The translations under genes and the position numbers were made by a program. Source: CANLBN01 sp965230205 (GTDB lineage: Bacteria > Pseudomonadota > Gammaproteobacteria > Pseudomonadales > Cellvibrionaceae). From it: 64,000 nt of DNA. Below, in pieces: positions 7,815 to 16,478 of this stretch; within the stretch, counting starts at the first letter, position 1; each line of letters starts with the position of its first letter. The stretch lies in contig OZ245996.1 in the NCBI GenBank assembly GCA_965230205.1, positions 558,001 through 622,000 on the forward strand, read 5' to 3'. Below the pieces are notes generated by a model. The model saw only the letters and a program-made list of their open reading frames with translations. It was not told the DNA's origin and ran no database searches.

Positions 7815-9443
7815 TTATTGTTTGCAGTTTTTCCACCAACAAGGCGTATTATTAAACTCCATCAAAGCCTCCCATTTAGGAGAAGTCTCTTGAGTAATGT
7901 ATTCTAATGCCCCCCAACTACCATATTGAGAAAAGGAAGCAGCATCAACAAAATGCATAAATAGCGTGCCGCCAGCAGACTTCCAATTTTCAAAATTCTT
8001 TTTATACAACTCTTTCATGTAAGGATGACGATTCAGTGACAAATGTAAATTTGAAAAACGCTCATCATTCTGAGTTTCACTGAAATTACTCGTTATGTGT
8101 TGTCCACCCTCATACGCAACAACAGTTAATCCACGCTTTTTTGCCTCACTGACATGATACTTATAGTACTCCATTACACCTGGTATCGTATCTTCACATT
8201 CAAAGTGACGACCATCTAATGCTTGTTCATATGCTTTTGATAAGCCTTTATCTTTACGATGACTCCAGCCAATAATTTTTTGCCGGTTAACCTTGCTCTC
8301 TCCACCATCCAAACAACCCGAAAAATAACCGGTTATCGCAACAGCATCAATGCCATGCTCAACACAAGGCTTATTACCCTGCTTTACCCACGAAGGACAT
8401 TCTAAAGCAGCAATCTCTAAACCAGGCCAACTGGCTTGTGTTCCTAGCACACAGACTACGTTGCCTTTCCCCTCCCCATACACATCTTGTTTCCAGATAT
8501 CACACATTTGAGCCGTTCTCATTCCATGCCATTCAAAGAATGCATCTTCTTCTTTGTTGAACTTTTCTTTAGCGGAATCAAAAGCAAATATAGTCTGCGG
8601 AAAGATCCAGTTCCATACCTCATTTGAGTGCTCAATATACACCTTCAACTCTGGATTTAAAGATGATTTAACCAGTTGTGCAAACTGTCGAATATAGTTT
8701 AAATCCGATTGGTGAGGCATATTAAACCAAGGATCAGCAACCACTTTATTCACTAAAGCAACCATATACTCTATAGGCACCCCTTTTTTAGCAAAAGTAC
8801 GATCTTCAGGTAATGGACGATCTGACCATACTTTCTGCTCGGACCCATTAGTATTCATCCAGTCCATAAAACGCAACGCGCGAAAACCTTTGATTCTCTC
8901 TATAAAGTCTGGATTAAATATTTCTCCATTATCAAATGCTTTTATATGCTTTTCGGGAACAATGGTTATGTTGCGAATAGGGTCAGCTTTATTAATAGAC
9001 TCTAACGCTAAGAAGCAACTACCATAATTTATCGAAATACGATCGCCACCGTGGGCACGACCTATTTTTTTTGCGCAACCGCCATAACTGAGCTTACCCT
9101 TCCCTTGCCAACGCACAATATAGCGTTTGTAAATAACAGGAGTACCCTCGTTATTGGTCAGAAATACTGTCTGTGGCCTATACCCTTTCTCCATAGCCGT
9201 CACCCATCCATGCTTATCAAGCGTAATGCCTTCAGCGGACTGGCGGTCCCAGTCATACCATTCTCTTGATAATTTCATAGTATCCAAAAATGGGAACTGT
9301 GTAGACCAGTCCGCCATCCCTTGGAGCCCGACACCAGCCGCACTCGTTTGTCGCTTTTGGCTAATAGACAGCTCTGTGGCTGAAGCAACGCCAGAAAGGA
9401 TAAGAAGTAAAATAGTACAGATATGCATTAATGAATTCTTCAC
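7815..9443 (-). CDS. Exported clan GH-A-like putative glycoside hydrolase
   Basis: With a GTG start at 9443 the protein has 542 residues and a clean signal peptide (MKNSLMHICTILLLILSG, cut near ASA/TE). That GTG has AAGGA 6 bp upstream. The longer frame to a TTG at 9539 has no signal-like N-terminus and is rejected. The mature part resembles the TIM-barrel family often named 'cellulose-binding protein': ADWSTQFPFLDTMKLS near the start, EHSNEVWNW with the candidate acid/base Glu275 preceded by Asn274, and VVAYEGGQH with candidate nucleophile Glu445. Those are the positions expected for clan GH-A retaining enzymes. It probably acts in the periplasm or outside on the locus polysaccharide. Activity is inferred from motifs only. 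Confidence 0.7.
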   Translation of the reverse strand: MKNSLMHICTILLLILSGVASATELSISQKRQTSAAGVGLQGMADWSTQFPFLDTMKLSREWYDWDRQSAEGITLDKHGWVTAMEKGYRPQTVFLTNNEGTPVIYKRYIVRWQGKGKLSYGGCAKKIGRAHGGDRISINYGSCFLALESINKADPIRNITIVPEKHIKAFDNGEIFNPDFIERIKGFRALRFMDWMNTNGSEQKVWSDRPLPEDRTFAKKGVPIEYMVALVNKVVADPWFNMPHQSDLNYIRQFAQLVKSSLNPELKVYIEHSNEVWNWIFPQTIFAFDSAKEKFNKEEDAFFEWHGMRTAQMCDIWKQDVYGEGKGNVVCVLGTQASWPGLEIAALECPSWVKQGNKPCVEHGIDAVAITGYFSGCLDGGESKVNRQKIIGWSHRKDKGLSKAYEQALDGRHFECEDTIPGVMEYYKYHVSEAKKRGLTVVAYEGGQHITSNFSETQNDERFSNLHLSLNRHPYMKELYKKNFENWKSAGGTLFMHFVDAASFSQYGSWGALEYITQETSPKWEALMEFNNTPCWWKNCKQ

Positions 9444-9641
9444 ACTAAGTCCTTGGCACAGTAAAAGGGATTTGCGCCGGTATAATAATAAGAAAATGAA
9501 TAGGTAGTTAAGTTTATAGTGAATCTTGTTTACAAACAAATGAACTTAAGGCTGCGATTAATACTCTATAAAATGTTATTATCTCTATCATGAAGAGCCT
9601 TATATACGCTTTCTTTAGGACCAACAAAAGAGGAATTAATA

Positions 9642-10091
9642 ATGAAAAAATGGTTTCCTATTATCTTATCTATCTTCGTCGCATTTGTTTTTTTGCAGTC
9701 TCTCCCCTTTAAGTTTACCAACTCTCTAGAAACTCAGCATATATTTGGGACATTAGCAGAATGGTCAGGTTTCGCCTGGTTTGGAGCGTATGGAGGTTAT
9801 ATGGTTGGAATAGCTGAGCTAATCGCTGCCATTCTCCTATTCACACCACTACGTGCACTCGGGGCCCTACTTGGAATGGGAATTATGAGCGGAGCAATTT
9901 TTTTCCACCTATTCACGCCTTTAGGGATCGTAATGCCACATTTTGACCCTGAAACAGCTCTACAAATTGGTGATGACAGCGGCATATTATTTATGATGGC
10001 TTGTGCCACTTGGCTCTGCACACTAACTTTAATCATCATTGATTTAAAAAAGCCAGACAGCTTGTTGAAACGATTACTACCTATCGGATAA
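9642..10091 (+). CDS. DoxX-like small integral membrane protein
   Basis: The protein has 149 residues with four hydrophobic segments (about 4-20, 48-66, 70-93 and 112-132), matching the four-helix DoxX/DUF-type membrane family. Charged and aromatic loops lie between helices 1 and 2. The start has AGAGGA 6-7 bp upstream. It is a single gene with its own downstream terminator. Family members are linked to redox or thiosulfate metabolism in some species, but nothing here ties this copy to a substrate, so no function is claimed. Confidence 0.7.
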   Translation: MKKWFPIILSIFVAFVFLQSLPFKFTNSLETQHIFGTLAEWSGFAWFGAYGGYMVGIAELIAAILLFTPLRALGALLGMGIMSGAIFFHLFTPLGIVMPHFDPETALQIGDDSGILFMMACATWLCTLTLIIIDLKKPDSLLKRLLPIG

Positions 10092-10119
10092 TAGGTTGAC
10101 TTAATTTTAGTACTTTATT

Positions 10120-10156
10120 TGGTAGGCAAACTTCTTTTTAGCCTACCACAGTTTTT
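10120..10156 (+). terminator. Rho-independent terminator after the DoxX-like gene
   Basis: An 8-bp perfect stem TGGTAGGC / GCCTACCA (10120-10127 and 10141-10148) with a 13-nt loop is followed by ACAGTTTTTT. It lies about 30 bp after the stop of the DoxX-like gene and separates it from the peptidase gene. Confidence 0.75.
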
Positions 10157-10215
10157 TGTTCAGAATATTCGACGAAATCGATATACTTTTTACCTTATTT
10201 CCAAGGTAGCCTTTA

Positions 10216-11088
10216 ATGCCATTGTATCAATTCATTTTTGCTGCGCTGTTATCACTATCGCCACAAATAGTTTTATCCTCAGATAAACACACTAGCCCAA
10301 TGAACTTATTGTGCCAAGAAATAGGTAAAAAATTAGGGAGTGTAAGCATCGATGACTGTTTAGAGCAGCAATTGATTGATAGCGGAGTAGCCACTTCGAA
10401 AAACCGCCCTTTAGCCTATAAGATCTACCCTCCACTAAAATCCAAGCAACCTCTTGGGAAAATTCTACTAATGGGAGGTATTCATGGGGATGAATATTCT
10501 GCTATTTCAATTATGTTTAAATGGATGGGTAAGTTGAATCAATATCATTCTGGCTTATTTCATTGGCAAGTGATTCCATTACTCAACCCTGATGGTTTAC
10601 TACAAAGCAATAAAGCACAACGTCAAAATGCAAATGGTGTAGACCTCAATAGGAACTTCCCTTCCAATGATTGGGAGGAATTAGCTCAAATTTATTGGGA
10701 AAAGCGGACTTACAAAAACCCACGCCGATACCCTGGCCCCTACGCAATGAGCGAAATAGAAACTCGCTGGTTTGTTGAAACAATCAATTCTTTCAAACCG
10801 GATGCCATTATTGCTGTACATGCCCCTCATAAATTAGTCGATTATGATGGACCCCAACAGGCCCCTTCACGCTTAGGGGGTTTACGTTTACGGCAATTGG
10901 GAACATATCCTGGCTCTCTAGGTAATTATGCAGGAGTGGATTTAGATATACCAGTTGTTACTGTTGAGCTCGCATCGGCTGGAATTATGCCGAGCAATAA
11001 AGAAATCACTCATATGTGGATAGACTTAGTTCGCTGGTTAGCAAAGGAGATTCCTAACAAAGACCCAAATACAGTAAGCAAACGTTAA
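10216..11088 (+). CDS. Exported M14 zinc carboxypeptidase, murein-peptide amidase-like
   Basis: The protein has 290 residues. Zinc ligands are visible as H90-x2-E93 in GGIHGDEYSA and His202 in AVHAPH; the substrate-binding DLNRNFPS segment is at 143-150 and the catalytic Glu is Glu251 in VTVELASAG. The core is closest by eye to the MpaA branch of M14, which cleaves the gamma-D-Glu-mDAP bond of murein peptides. Unlike cytoplasmic MpaA, this protein begins with a hydrophobic stretch (FIFAALLSLSPQIVLSS) that reads as a signal peptide, so it is likely periplasmic. The start has AAGGTAG upstream. It converges on an L,D-transpeptidase gene with a 4-bp stop overlap, consistent with a shared role in peptidoglycan stem peptides (inference). 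Confidence 0.82.
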   Translation: MPLYQFIFAALLSLSPQIVLSSDKHTSPMNLLCQEIGKKLGSVSIDDCLEQQLIDSGVATSKNRPLAYKIYPPLKSKQPLGKILLMGGIHGDEYSAISIMFKWMGKLNQYHSGLFHWQVIPLLNPDGLLQSNKAQRQNANGVDLNRNFPSNDWEELAQIYWEKRTYKNPRRYPGPYAMSEIETRWFVETINSFKPDAIIAVHAPHKLVDYDGPQQAPSRLGGLRLRQLGTYPGSLGNYAGVDLDIPVVTVELASAGIMPSNKEITHMWIDLVRWLAKEIPNKDPNTVSKR

Positions 11089-12029
11089 CCACCACCTTCG
11101 TAAACAATACGCCACTCACCATCTTCTTCAAGCTTCCACAATTGACGCTTCCATCCTTGAGAGTAAAAGTTGCTACTGCGATAAGACTGATAAAACTCAA
11201 CCCATAATAAATTCTCTTCGTTTGGATAGGAATAAATACCCACATCAGAAAATCCAATTTTAATGAATTCTTTTGAGCCATTAACACGTCGCTTATATTT
11301 AGCCCAAGCCGACCAATCTTTTTTAAGGTTATTAAATGACTTAGAGTAAAAATCTAAATAAGGCTCAGGCTTGAGTGATTGCCACGCATCTCTCCAACCA
11401 TTCAAGCGTTGGTAAAGCTGCTCACGTATATCCTGAATAGCCTCAAGTGATGTCATTTCCATTTTAGGGGTTAAGACAATATAGGTATAACCGATATCAA
11501 TATACCGACTTAAAATATCAATATCATTATTGGAAAGCACCACACAGCCATTGCTATCTCGCAGCGGTCGAGTTTTTTCCTGTAAACCAACGGGCTCCGC
11601 ATGCAACCAAATACCATAGCCTGTTCGCTGCTTTAATCGATCCCAAGCATTAGGGTAGTTGACCGGATAGGCTGCATTGCCATAAAAATCATCGAGCTGC
11701 TCATTCGTTAGATGACTAGTTACACGGTACACCCCTATCGGCGTTTTATTATCGCCTTCTATTTGCTTCCCATAGCCGTCTTTGCCAATAGACACTTCCA
11801 TCGTCCGCAATAGCTCAAAGCTAGCATCTGCCTTTCTCTCAAATATGTGCATTTTGCCTAAATCCAGCTCCGCTATTAAGGCATAGCGATAGCGAACAGC
11901 AACATCTATCAATGCGGCAGGTTGTAGGCTAGAAAAGTTATTCTCTGTCAATATTTGAGCAAATGAAAAAGGTTGAAACAATAGCAATACAACGGAGAGG
12001 GTTATTCTTTTTATCATTTTTCTGTACAT
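11085..12029 (-). CDS. L,D-transpeptidase (YkuD domain) with C-terminal extension
   Basis: From the ATG at 12029 (GGA box about 7 bp upstream) the protein has 314 residues with a signal peptide (MIKRITLSVVLLLFQPFSFA). The YkuD domain spans about 50-195 and carries the His143 of IWLHAEP and the catalytic Cys162 in SNGCVVL, a variant of the usual S-x-G-C motif. Enzymes of this kind make 3-3 crosslinks or attach proteins to peptidoglycan. The C-terminal 110 residues (about 205-314) resemble the NTF2/SnoaL-like domain found in YafK-type relatives. It is monocistronic or weakly linked to the rpoC operon, whose terminator lies just upstream of it. Crosslinking versus amidase-like activity cannot be decided from sequence. 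Confidence 0.88.
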   Translation of the reverse strand: MYRKMIKRITLSVVLLLFQPFSFAQILTENNFSSLQPAALIDVAVRYRYALIAELDLGKMHIFERKADASFELLRTMEVSIGKDGYGKQIEGDNKTPIGVYRVTSHLTNEQLDDFYGNAAYPVNYPNAWDRLKQRTGYGIWLHAEPVGLQEKTRPLRDSNGCVVLSNNDIDILSRYIDIGYTYIVLTPKMEMTSLEAIQDIREQLYQRLNGWRDAWQSLKPEPYLDFYSKSFNNLKKDWSAWAKYKRRVNGSKEFIKIGFSDVGIYSYPNEENLLWVEFYQSYRSSNFYSQGWKRQLWKLEEDGEWRIVYEGGG

Positions 12030-12095
12030 CTTTTTTCCACACATATTTTATATGACAAATATGCAAGGCTTACAAGAACACAATCCAAAAAAACA

Positions 12096-12123
12096 AAAAA
12101 GCCCCCAAATTGGAGGCTTTTTA
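12096..12123 (-). terminator. Rho-independent terminator of the rpoBC operon
   Basis: Read on the minus strand, a stem GCCTCCAA / TTGGGGGC with a 1-2 nt loop and flanking A and T runs ends in TTTTTT. It begins about 28 bp after the rpoC stop, the expected end of the ribosomal protein-RNA polymerase transcript. Confidence 0.85.
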
Positions 12124-12151
12124 TCAATTTAAACAAGCACGCTTTTATCTA

Positions 12152-15100
12152 CTAACTAGTGCTTGATTTAAGCGCTTCTGTTAATGCCGCTTCGACTTCT
12201 TCTGCGCTAACGCCTTCAGTCTGAGACACTTCAACGTCGCGCTTACGTTTACGATCAGCATGATAAGCCAAACCCGTACCCGCTGGAATCAAACGACCAA
12301 CAACAACGTTCTCTTTCAAACCTCGCAAGTTGTCTTTCTTACCCGTTACCGCAGCCTCAGTTAGAACTCGTGTTGTTTCCTGGAACGAAGCTGCAGAAAT
12401 AAACGATTCTGTTGCCAATGACGCTTTGGTAATACCTAGTAATTGTCGTTCAAAACGAGCCGGTTGCTTATCTTTAGCACGTAGTTCTTCGTTTTCTTGA
12501 AGCACCTTACTAAATTCAACCTGCTCACCTTTAACAAAGCTGGATTCACCCATTCCAGTAATTTCAACTTTACGCAACATTTGACGAACAATAGTTTCCA
12601 CATGCTTATCGTTAATTTTCACACCTTGTAAACGGTAAACATCTTGGATTTCATTCGTGATGTAGTGCGCTAATGTCTCTACACCTTTAAGACGTAAAAT
12701 ATCATGTGGATTACTTGGGCCATCAGAAACAACTTCACCCTTTTCAACCTGCTCACCTTCGAATACGGTTAGCTGGCGATGCTTAGGAATAAGCTCTTCA
12801 TAATGAGTTGAACCATCTTCTAAAGGCTTACCGTCTGTTGGTGTAATAACCAAACGTACTTTACCTTTAGTTTCCTTACCGAAGCTCACAGTACCAGAGA
12901 TTTCTGCAAGTAGTGAAGGCTCTTTAGGCTTACGCGCTTCGAACAAGTCAGCAACCCGTGGCAGACCACCCGTAATATCGCGAGTTTTCGAACCTTCTTG
13001 TGGGATACGAGCGATAATATCACCTACACCAATTTCGTCACCGTCATTCAAGCTTAGAATAGCTTTAGAAGGCAGCATATAGTGTGCAGGCACATTAGTA
13101 TTTGCCAAGGTCAACTCTTTACCATTCGCATCAACTAGAGTCACTGCTGGCTTTAAGTCTTTACCGGCAGCTGGGCGCTCTGCTGGGTCAAGAATTTCGA
13201 TAGAACTTAGGCCTGTAAGCTCGTCTGTCTGACGGCGCATAGAAAGACCATCTTCCATACCGGAGAAAGTCACTTTACCCGCAACTTCAGAAACGATTGG
13301 ATGCGTATGTGGATCCCACTTCGCAACAATTGCTCCACCTTCAACCTGATCACCATCGTGAGTAGAAATAACAGCACCATAAGGAATTTTATAACGCTCA
13401 CGTTCACGACCTGTTTCATCAGCAACTGCCAACTCACCAGAACGCGATACTGCAACCAAGTTGCCATTAATATTCTCAACAAGCTTAACGTTCTGCAGAC
13501 GTACAGTACCCGCTTGTTTTACTTGTACACTATCAACAGCGGATGCCCTACTCGCTGCACCACCAATGTGGAAGGTACGCATTGTTAATTGTGTTCCTGG
13601 CTCACCAATGGACTGAGCAGCAATGACGCCAACCGCCTCACCAACGTTAACCATATGACCACGAGCCAAGTCACGACCATAGCAACGAGAACAGATACCC
13701 TGGCGTGACTCACAAGTAATCGGCGAACGTACAACGATCTCATCAACACCCATCGCCTCAACCTTATCGATAAGGTTTTCAGTGATCATTGTACCTGCTT
13801 CCATTAATACTTCTTCACTTACAGGATCAATCACGTCTTGAGCAACTACGCGACCAAGCACCCGCTCACCCAAGGTTTCAATAATGTCACCACCTTCAAT
13901 AACAGGCGTCATTGTCAAACCATGATCTGTGCCACAATCATCTTCAGTGACTACCAAATCCTGAGCAACATCAACCAAACGGCGAGTCAAATAACCTGAG
14001 TTAGCCGTTTTCAATGCTGTATCAGCCAAACCTTTACGAGCACCGTGAGTAGAAATAAAGTACTGAAGTACGTTTAGGCCTTCACGGAAGTTAGCAGTAA
14101 TAGGCGTTTCAATAATAGAACCATCTGGACGTGCCATCAGGCCACGCATACCAGCTAACTGGCGAATCTGAGCTGGGGAACCACGAGCACCTGAATCAGC
14201 GTACATGAATACCGAGTTAAATGAATCCTGAAACTCTTCTTCACCATCGCGATTGACAACAGATTCTCTGGAAATACCATCCATCATGGATTTAGCCACT
14301 AGATCGTTAGCTCGCGACCAGATATCGATAACCTTATTGTATTTTTCACCTTGAGTTACCAAGCCAGAGGCAAACTGACCTTCGATTTCTTTTACTTCAT
14401 TGTCAGCACGATTAATAATTTCTGGTTTGTTATCAGGAATAGCAAAATCGTTAACACCAATAGAAGAACCTGATCGTGTAGAGAAACGATAGCCCATATA
14501 CATCAACTGGTCAGCAAAAATAACCGTCGATTTCAAACCAACAACGCGGTAACAGTAGTTAATAATAGAAGAAATCGCTTTCTTAACCATTGGTCGGTTA
14601 ACCTGATCAAATGGAATACCATCAGGTACGATTTCCCAGAAAATAACACGGCCGATAGTGGTATCAACCATTCTAACCTTACTGGTTTTTTCACCTTCGT
14701 CATCTGTCATCACTTCAGAGATGCGCACTTTAATTCGAGCTTGCAAATCAACCTGGCCTGCATAATAGGCACGAGAAACTTCAGCAACATCGGCAAAGAC
14801 CATACCTTCACCTGACGCATTGATACGCTCACGCGTCATCCAGTACAAGCCTAATACAACGTCCTGGGAAGGTACGATAATAGGCTCACCAGAAGCAGGA
14901 GAAAGAATGTTATTTGTTGACATCATTAATGCACGAGCTTCTAGCTGCGCCTCAATGGTTAGCGGCACATGCACAGCCATCTGGTCACCATCAAAGTCAG
15001 CGTTATAAGCGGTACAAACTAATGGGTGTAACTGAATGGCTTTACCTTCAATTAGTACCGGCTCAAATGCTTGAATACCTAAACGGTGAAGCGTTGGTGC

Positions 15101-16375
15101 ACGGTTAAGCAATACTGGGTGTTCACGAATAACTTCATCAAGAATATCCCAAACAACAGGCTCTTCGCGTTCAACCATTTTCTTAGCCGCTTTAATTGTT
15201 GTGGCCAAACCACGCAACTCTAGCTTGCTAAAAATAAAGGGCTTAAATAATTCCAATGCCATCTTCTTGGGAAGACCACACTGATGCAATCGTAAAGTAG
15301 GACCCGTGACGATCACTGAACGGCCTGAGTAATCAACACGCTTACCCAACAAGTTTTGGCGGAAACGACCTTGCTTACCTTTGATCATATCGGCTAATGA
15401 TTTTAAAGGACGCTTGTTAGAGCCAGTAATTGCGCGACCACGACGACCATTATCTAATAAGGCATCGACCGCTTCTTGAAGCATACGCTTTTCGTTACGC
15501 ACGATAATATCAGGCGCATTCAAATCCAATAAGCGCTTCAAACGATTATTACGGTTGATAACACGACGGTATAAATCGTTCAAATCAGACGTTGCAAAAC
15601 GACCACCATCTAGAGGAACTAATGGGCGCAGATCAGGCGGAAGTACTGGCAATGCCTGCATAATCATCCATTCAGGTTTGTTACCTGAGTGGAAGAACGC
15701 TTCCAATAATTTTAAACGCTTGGATAACTTTTTAATCTTGGTTTCAGAATTAGTCGCAGGAATCTCTTCACGAAGGCGAGAAATTTCTTCTTCTAAATTG
15801 ATATCCATCATTAAGTCCTGAATTGCTTCAGCACCCATTTTAGCTTCGAATTCATCAGGAAATTCTTCCATCGCCTCAAAGAATTCTTCATCAGTCAACA
15901 GCTGGCCTTTTTCCAAGGTAGTCATACCCGGATCAGTCACAACGTAAGACTCAAAATACAATACGCGTTCAATACTGCGTAATGTCATATCCAATAACAA
16001 ACCAATACGGCTAGGTAATGATTTTAAGAACCAAATGTGTGCAACAGGGCTAGCAAGTTCGATATGCCCCATACGGTCACGGCGCACTTTTGCCAAAGTA
16101 ACTTCTACGCCACATTTTTCACAGATAATGCCGCGGTGCTTCATACGCTTGTATTTACCACATAGGCATTCGTAATCTTTTATTGGACCAAAAATTTTGG
16201 CACAAAATAAACCTTCGCGTTCGGGTTTGAACGTACGATAGTTAATAGTCTCTGGCTTTCTTACTTCACCAAAAGACCATGAGCGAATCATTTCTGGCGA
16301 TGCCAGACTGATACGGATTGAGTCAAACTCGTCGTTTTGTCCTTGGGACTTCAAGAGATTAAGTAAGTCTTTCAA
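12152..16375 (-). CDS. rpoC: DNA-directed RNA polymerase subunit beta'
   Basis: The product has 1407 residues, the normal length for gammaproteobacterial beta'. The N-terminal zinc site is CLCGKYKRMKHRGIICEKC (about 70-88), the catalytic magnesium loop NADFDGDQMAVHVP lies near 460, and the second zinc site CESRQGICSRC lies near 890. Together with beta it forms the catalytic cleft of RNA polymerase. The start codon is TTG at 16375, supported by GGAGG exactly 7 bp upstream and by the conserved MKDLLNLLK N-terminus. It is the last gene of the operon, about 100 bp after rpoB, and is followed by a strong terminator. An intergenic hairpin separates it from rpoB. Confidence 0.99.
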   Translation of the reverse strand: MKDLLNLLKSQGQNDEFDSIRISLASPEMIRSWSFGEVRKPETINYRTFKPEREGLFCAKIFGPIKDYECLCGKYKRMKHRGIICEKCGVEVTLAKVRRDRMGHIELASPVAHIWFLKSLPSRIGLLLDMTLRSIERVLYFESYVVTDPGMTTLEKGQLLTDEEFFEAMEEFPDEFEAKMGAEAIQDLMMDINLEEEISRLREEIPATNSETKIKKLSKRLKLLEAFFHSGNKPEWMIMQALPVLPPDLRPLVPLDGGRFATSDLNDLYRRVINRNNRLKRLLDLNAPDIIVRNEKRMLQEAVDALLDNGRRGRAITGSNKRPLKSLADMIKGKQGRFRQNLLGKRVDYSGRSVIVTGPTLRLHQCGLPKKMALELFKPFIFSKLELRGLATTIKAAKKMVEREEPVVWDILDEVIREHPVLLNRAPTLHRLGIQAFEPVLIEGKAIQLHPLVCTAYNADFDGDQMAVHVPLTIEAQLEARALMMSTNNILSPASGEPIIVPSQDVVLGLYWMTRERINASGEGMVFADVAEVSRAYYAGQVDLQARIKVRISEVMTDDEGEKTSKVRMVDTTIGRVIFWEIVPDGIPFDQVNRPMVKKAISSIINYCYRVVGLKSTVIFADQLMYMGYRFSTRSGSSIGVNDFAIPDNKPEIINRADNEVKEIEGQFASGLVTQGEKYNKVIDIWSRANDLVAKSMMDGISRESVVNRDGEEEFQDSFNSVFMYADSGARGSPAQIRQLAGMRGLMARPDGSIIETPITANFREGLNVLQYFISTHGARKGLADTALKTANSGYLTRRLVDVAQDLVVTEDDCGTDHGLTMTPVIEGGDIIETLGERVLGRVVAQDVIDPVSEEVLMEAGTMITENLIDKVEAMGVDEIVVRSPITCESRQGICSRCYGRDLARGHMVNVGEAVGVIAAQSIGEPGTQLTMRTFHIGGAASRASAVDSVQVKQAGTVRLQNVKLVENINGNLVAVSRSGELAVADETGRERERYKIPYGAVISTHDGDQVEGGAIVAKWDPHTHPIVSEVAGKVTFSGMEDGLSMRRQTDELTGLSSIEILDPAERPAAGKDLKPAVTLVDANGKELTLANTNVPAHYMLPSKAILSLNDGDEIGVGDIIARIPQEGSKTRDITGGLPRVADLFEARKPKEPSLLAEISGTVSFGKETKGKVRLVITPTDGKPLEDGSTHYEELIPKHRQLTVFEGEQVEKGEVVSDGPSNPHDILRLKGVETLAHYITNEIQDVYRLQGVKINDKHVETIVRQMLRKVEITGMGESSFVKGEQVEFSKVLQENEELRAKDKQPARFERQLLGITKASLATESFISAASFQETTRVLTEAAVTGKKDNLRGLKENVVVGRLIPAGTGLAYHADRKRKRDVEVSQTEGVSAEEVEAALTEALKSSTS

Positions 16376-16443
16376 GGGGCTTCCTCCAATGTGGGGATTA
16401 AATTCTTGTGGCCGTTTATATGGCCGTCATCAGTATTTGATTT

Positions 16444-16467
16444 AGCAGGCCTTTTAAGAGGCCTGCT
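16444..16467 (-). repeat. Perfect 9-bp hairpin between rpoB and rpoC
   Basis: Arms AGCAGGCCT (16444-16452) and AGGCCTGCT (16459-16467) are perfectly complementary around a 6-nt loop. On the transcript strand it is not followed by a U run, so it is not a standard terminator. It may be an RNA processing or stabilising element in the rpoB-rpoC spacer; function is inference. Confidence 0.6.
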
Positions 16468-16478
16468 CAACCTTTATC

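Noticed and set aside
9444..9539. N-terminal extension of the GH-A-like protein to a TTG at 9539
   Set aside because: The GTG at 9443 has AAGGA at 6 bp and gives a proper signal peptide; the extension does not.
1..12044. Possible mobile island or defence system at the left end
   Set aside because: No integrase, transposase, tRNA attachment site, direct repeats or nuclease genes were seen; all genes fit envelope and polysaccharide functions.
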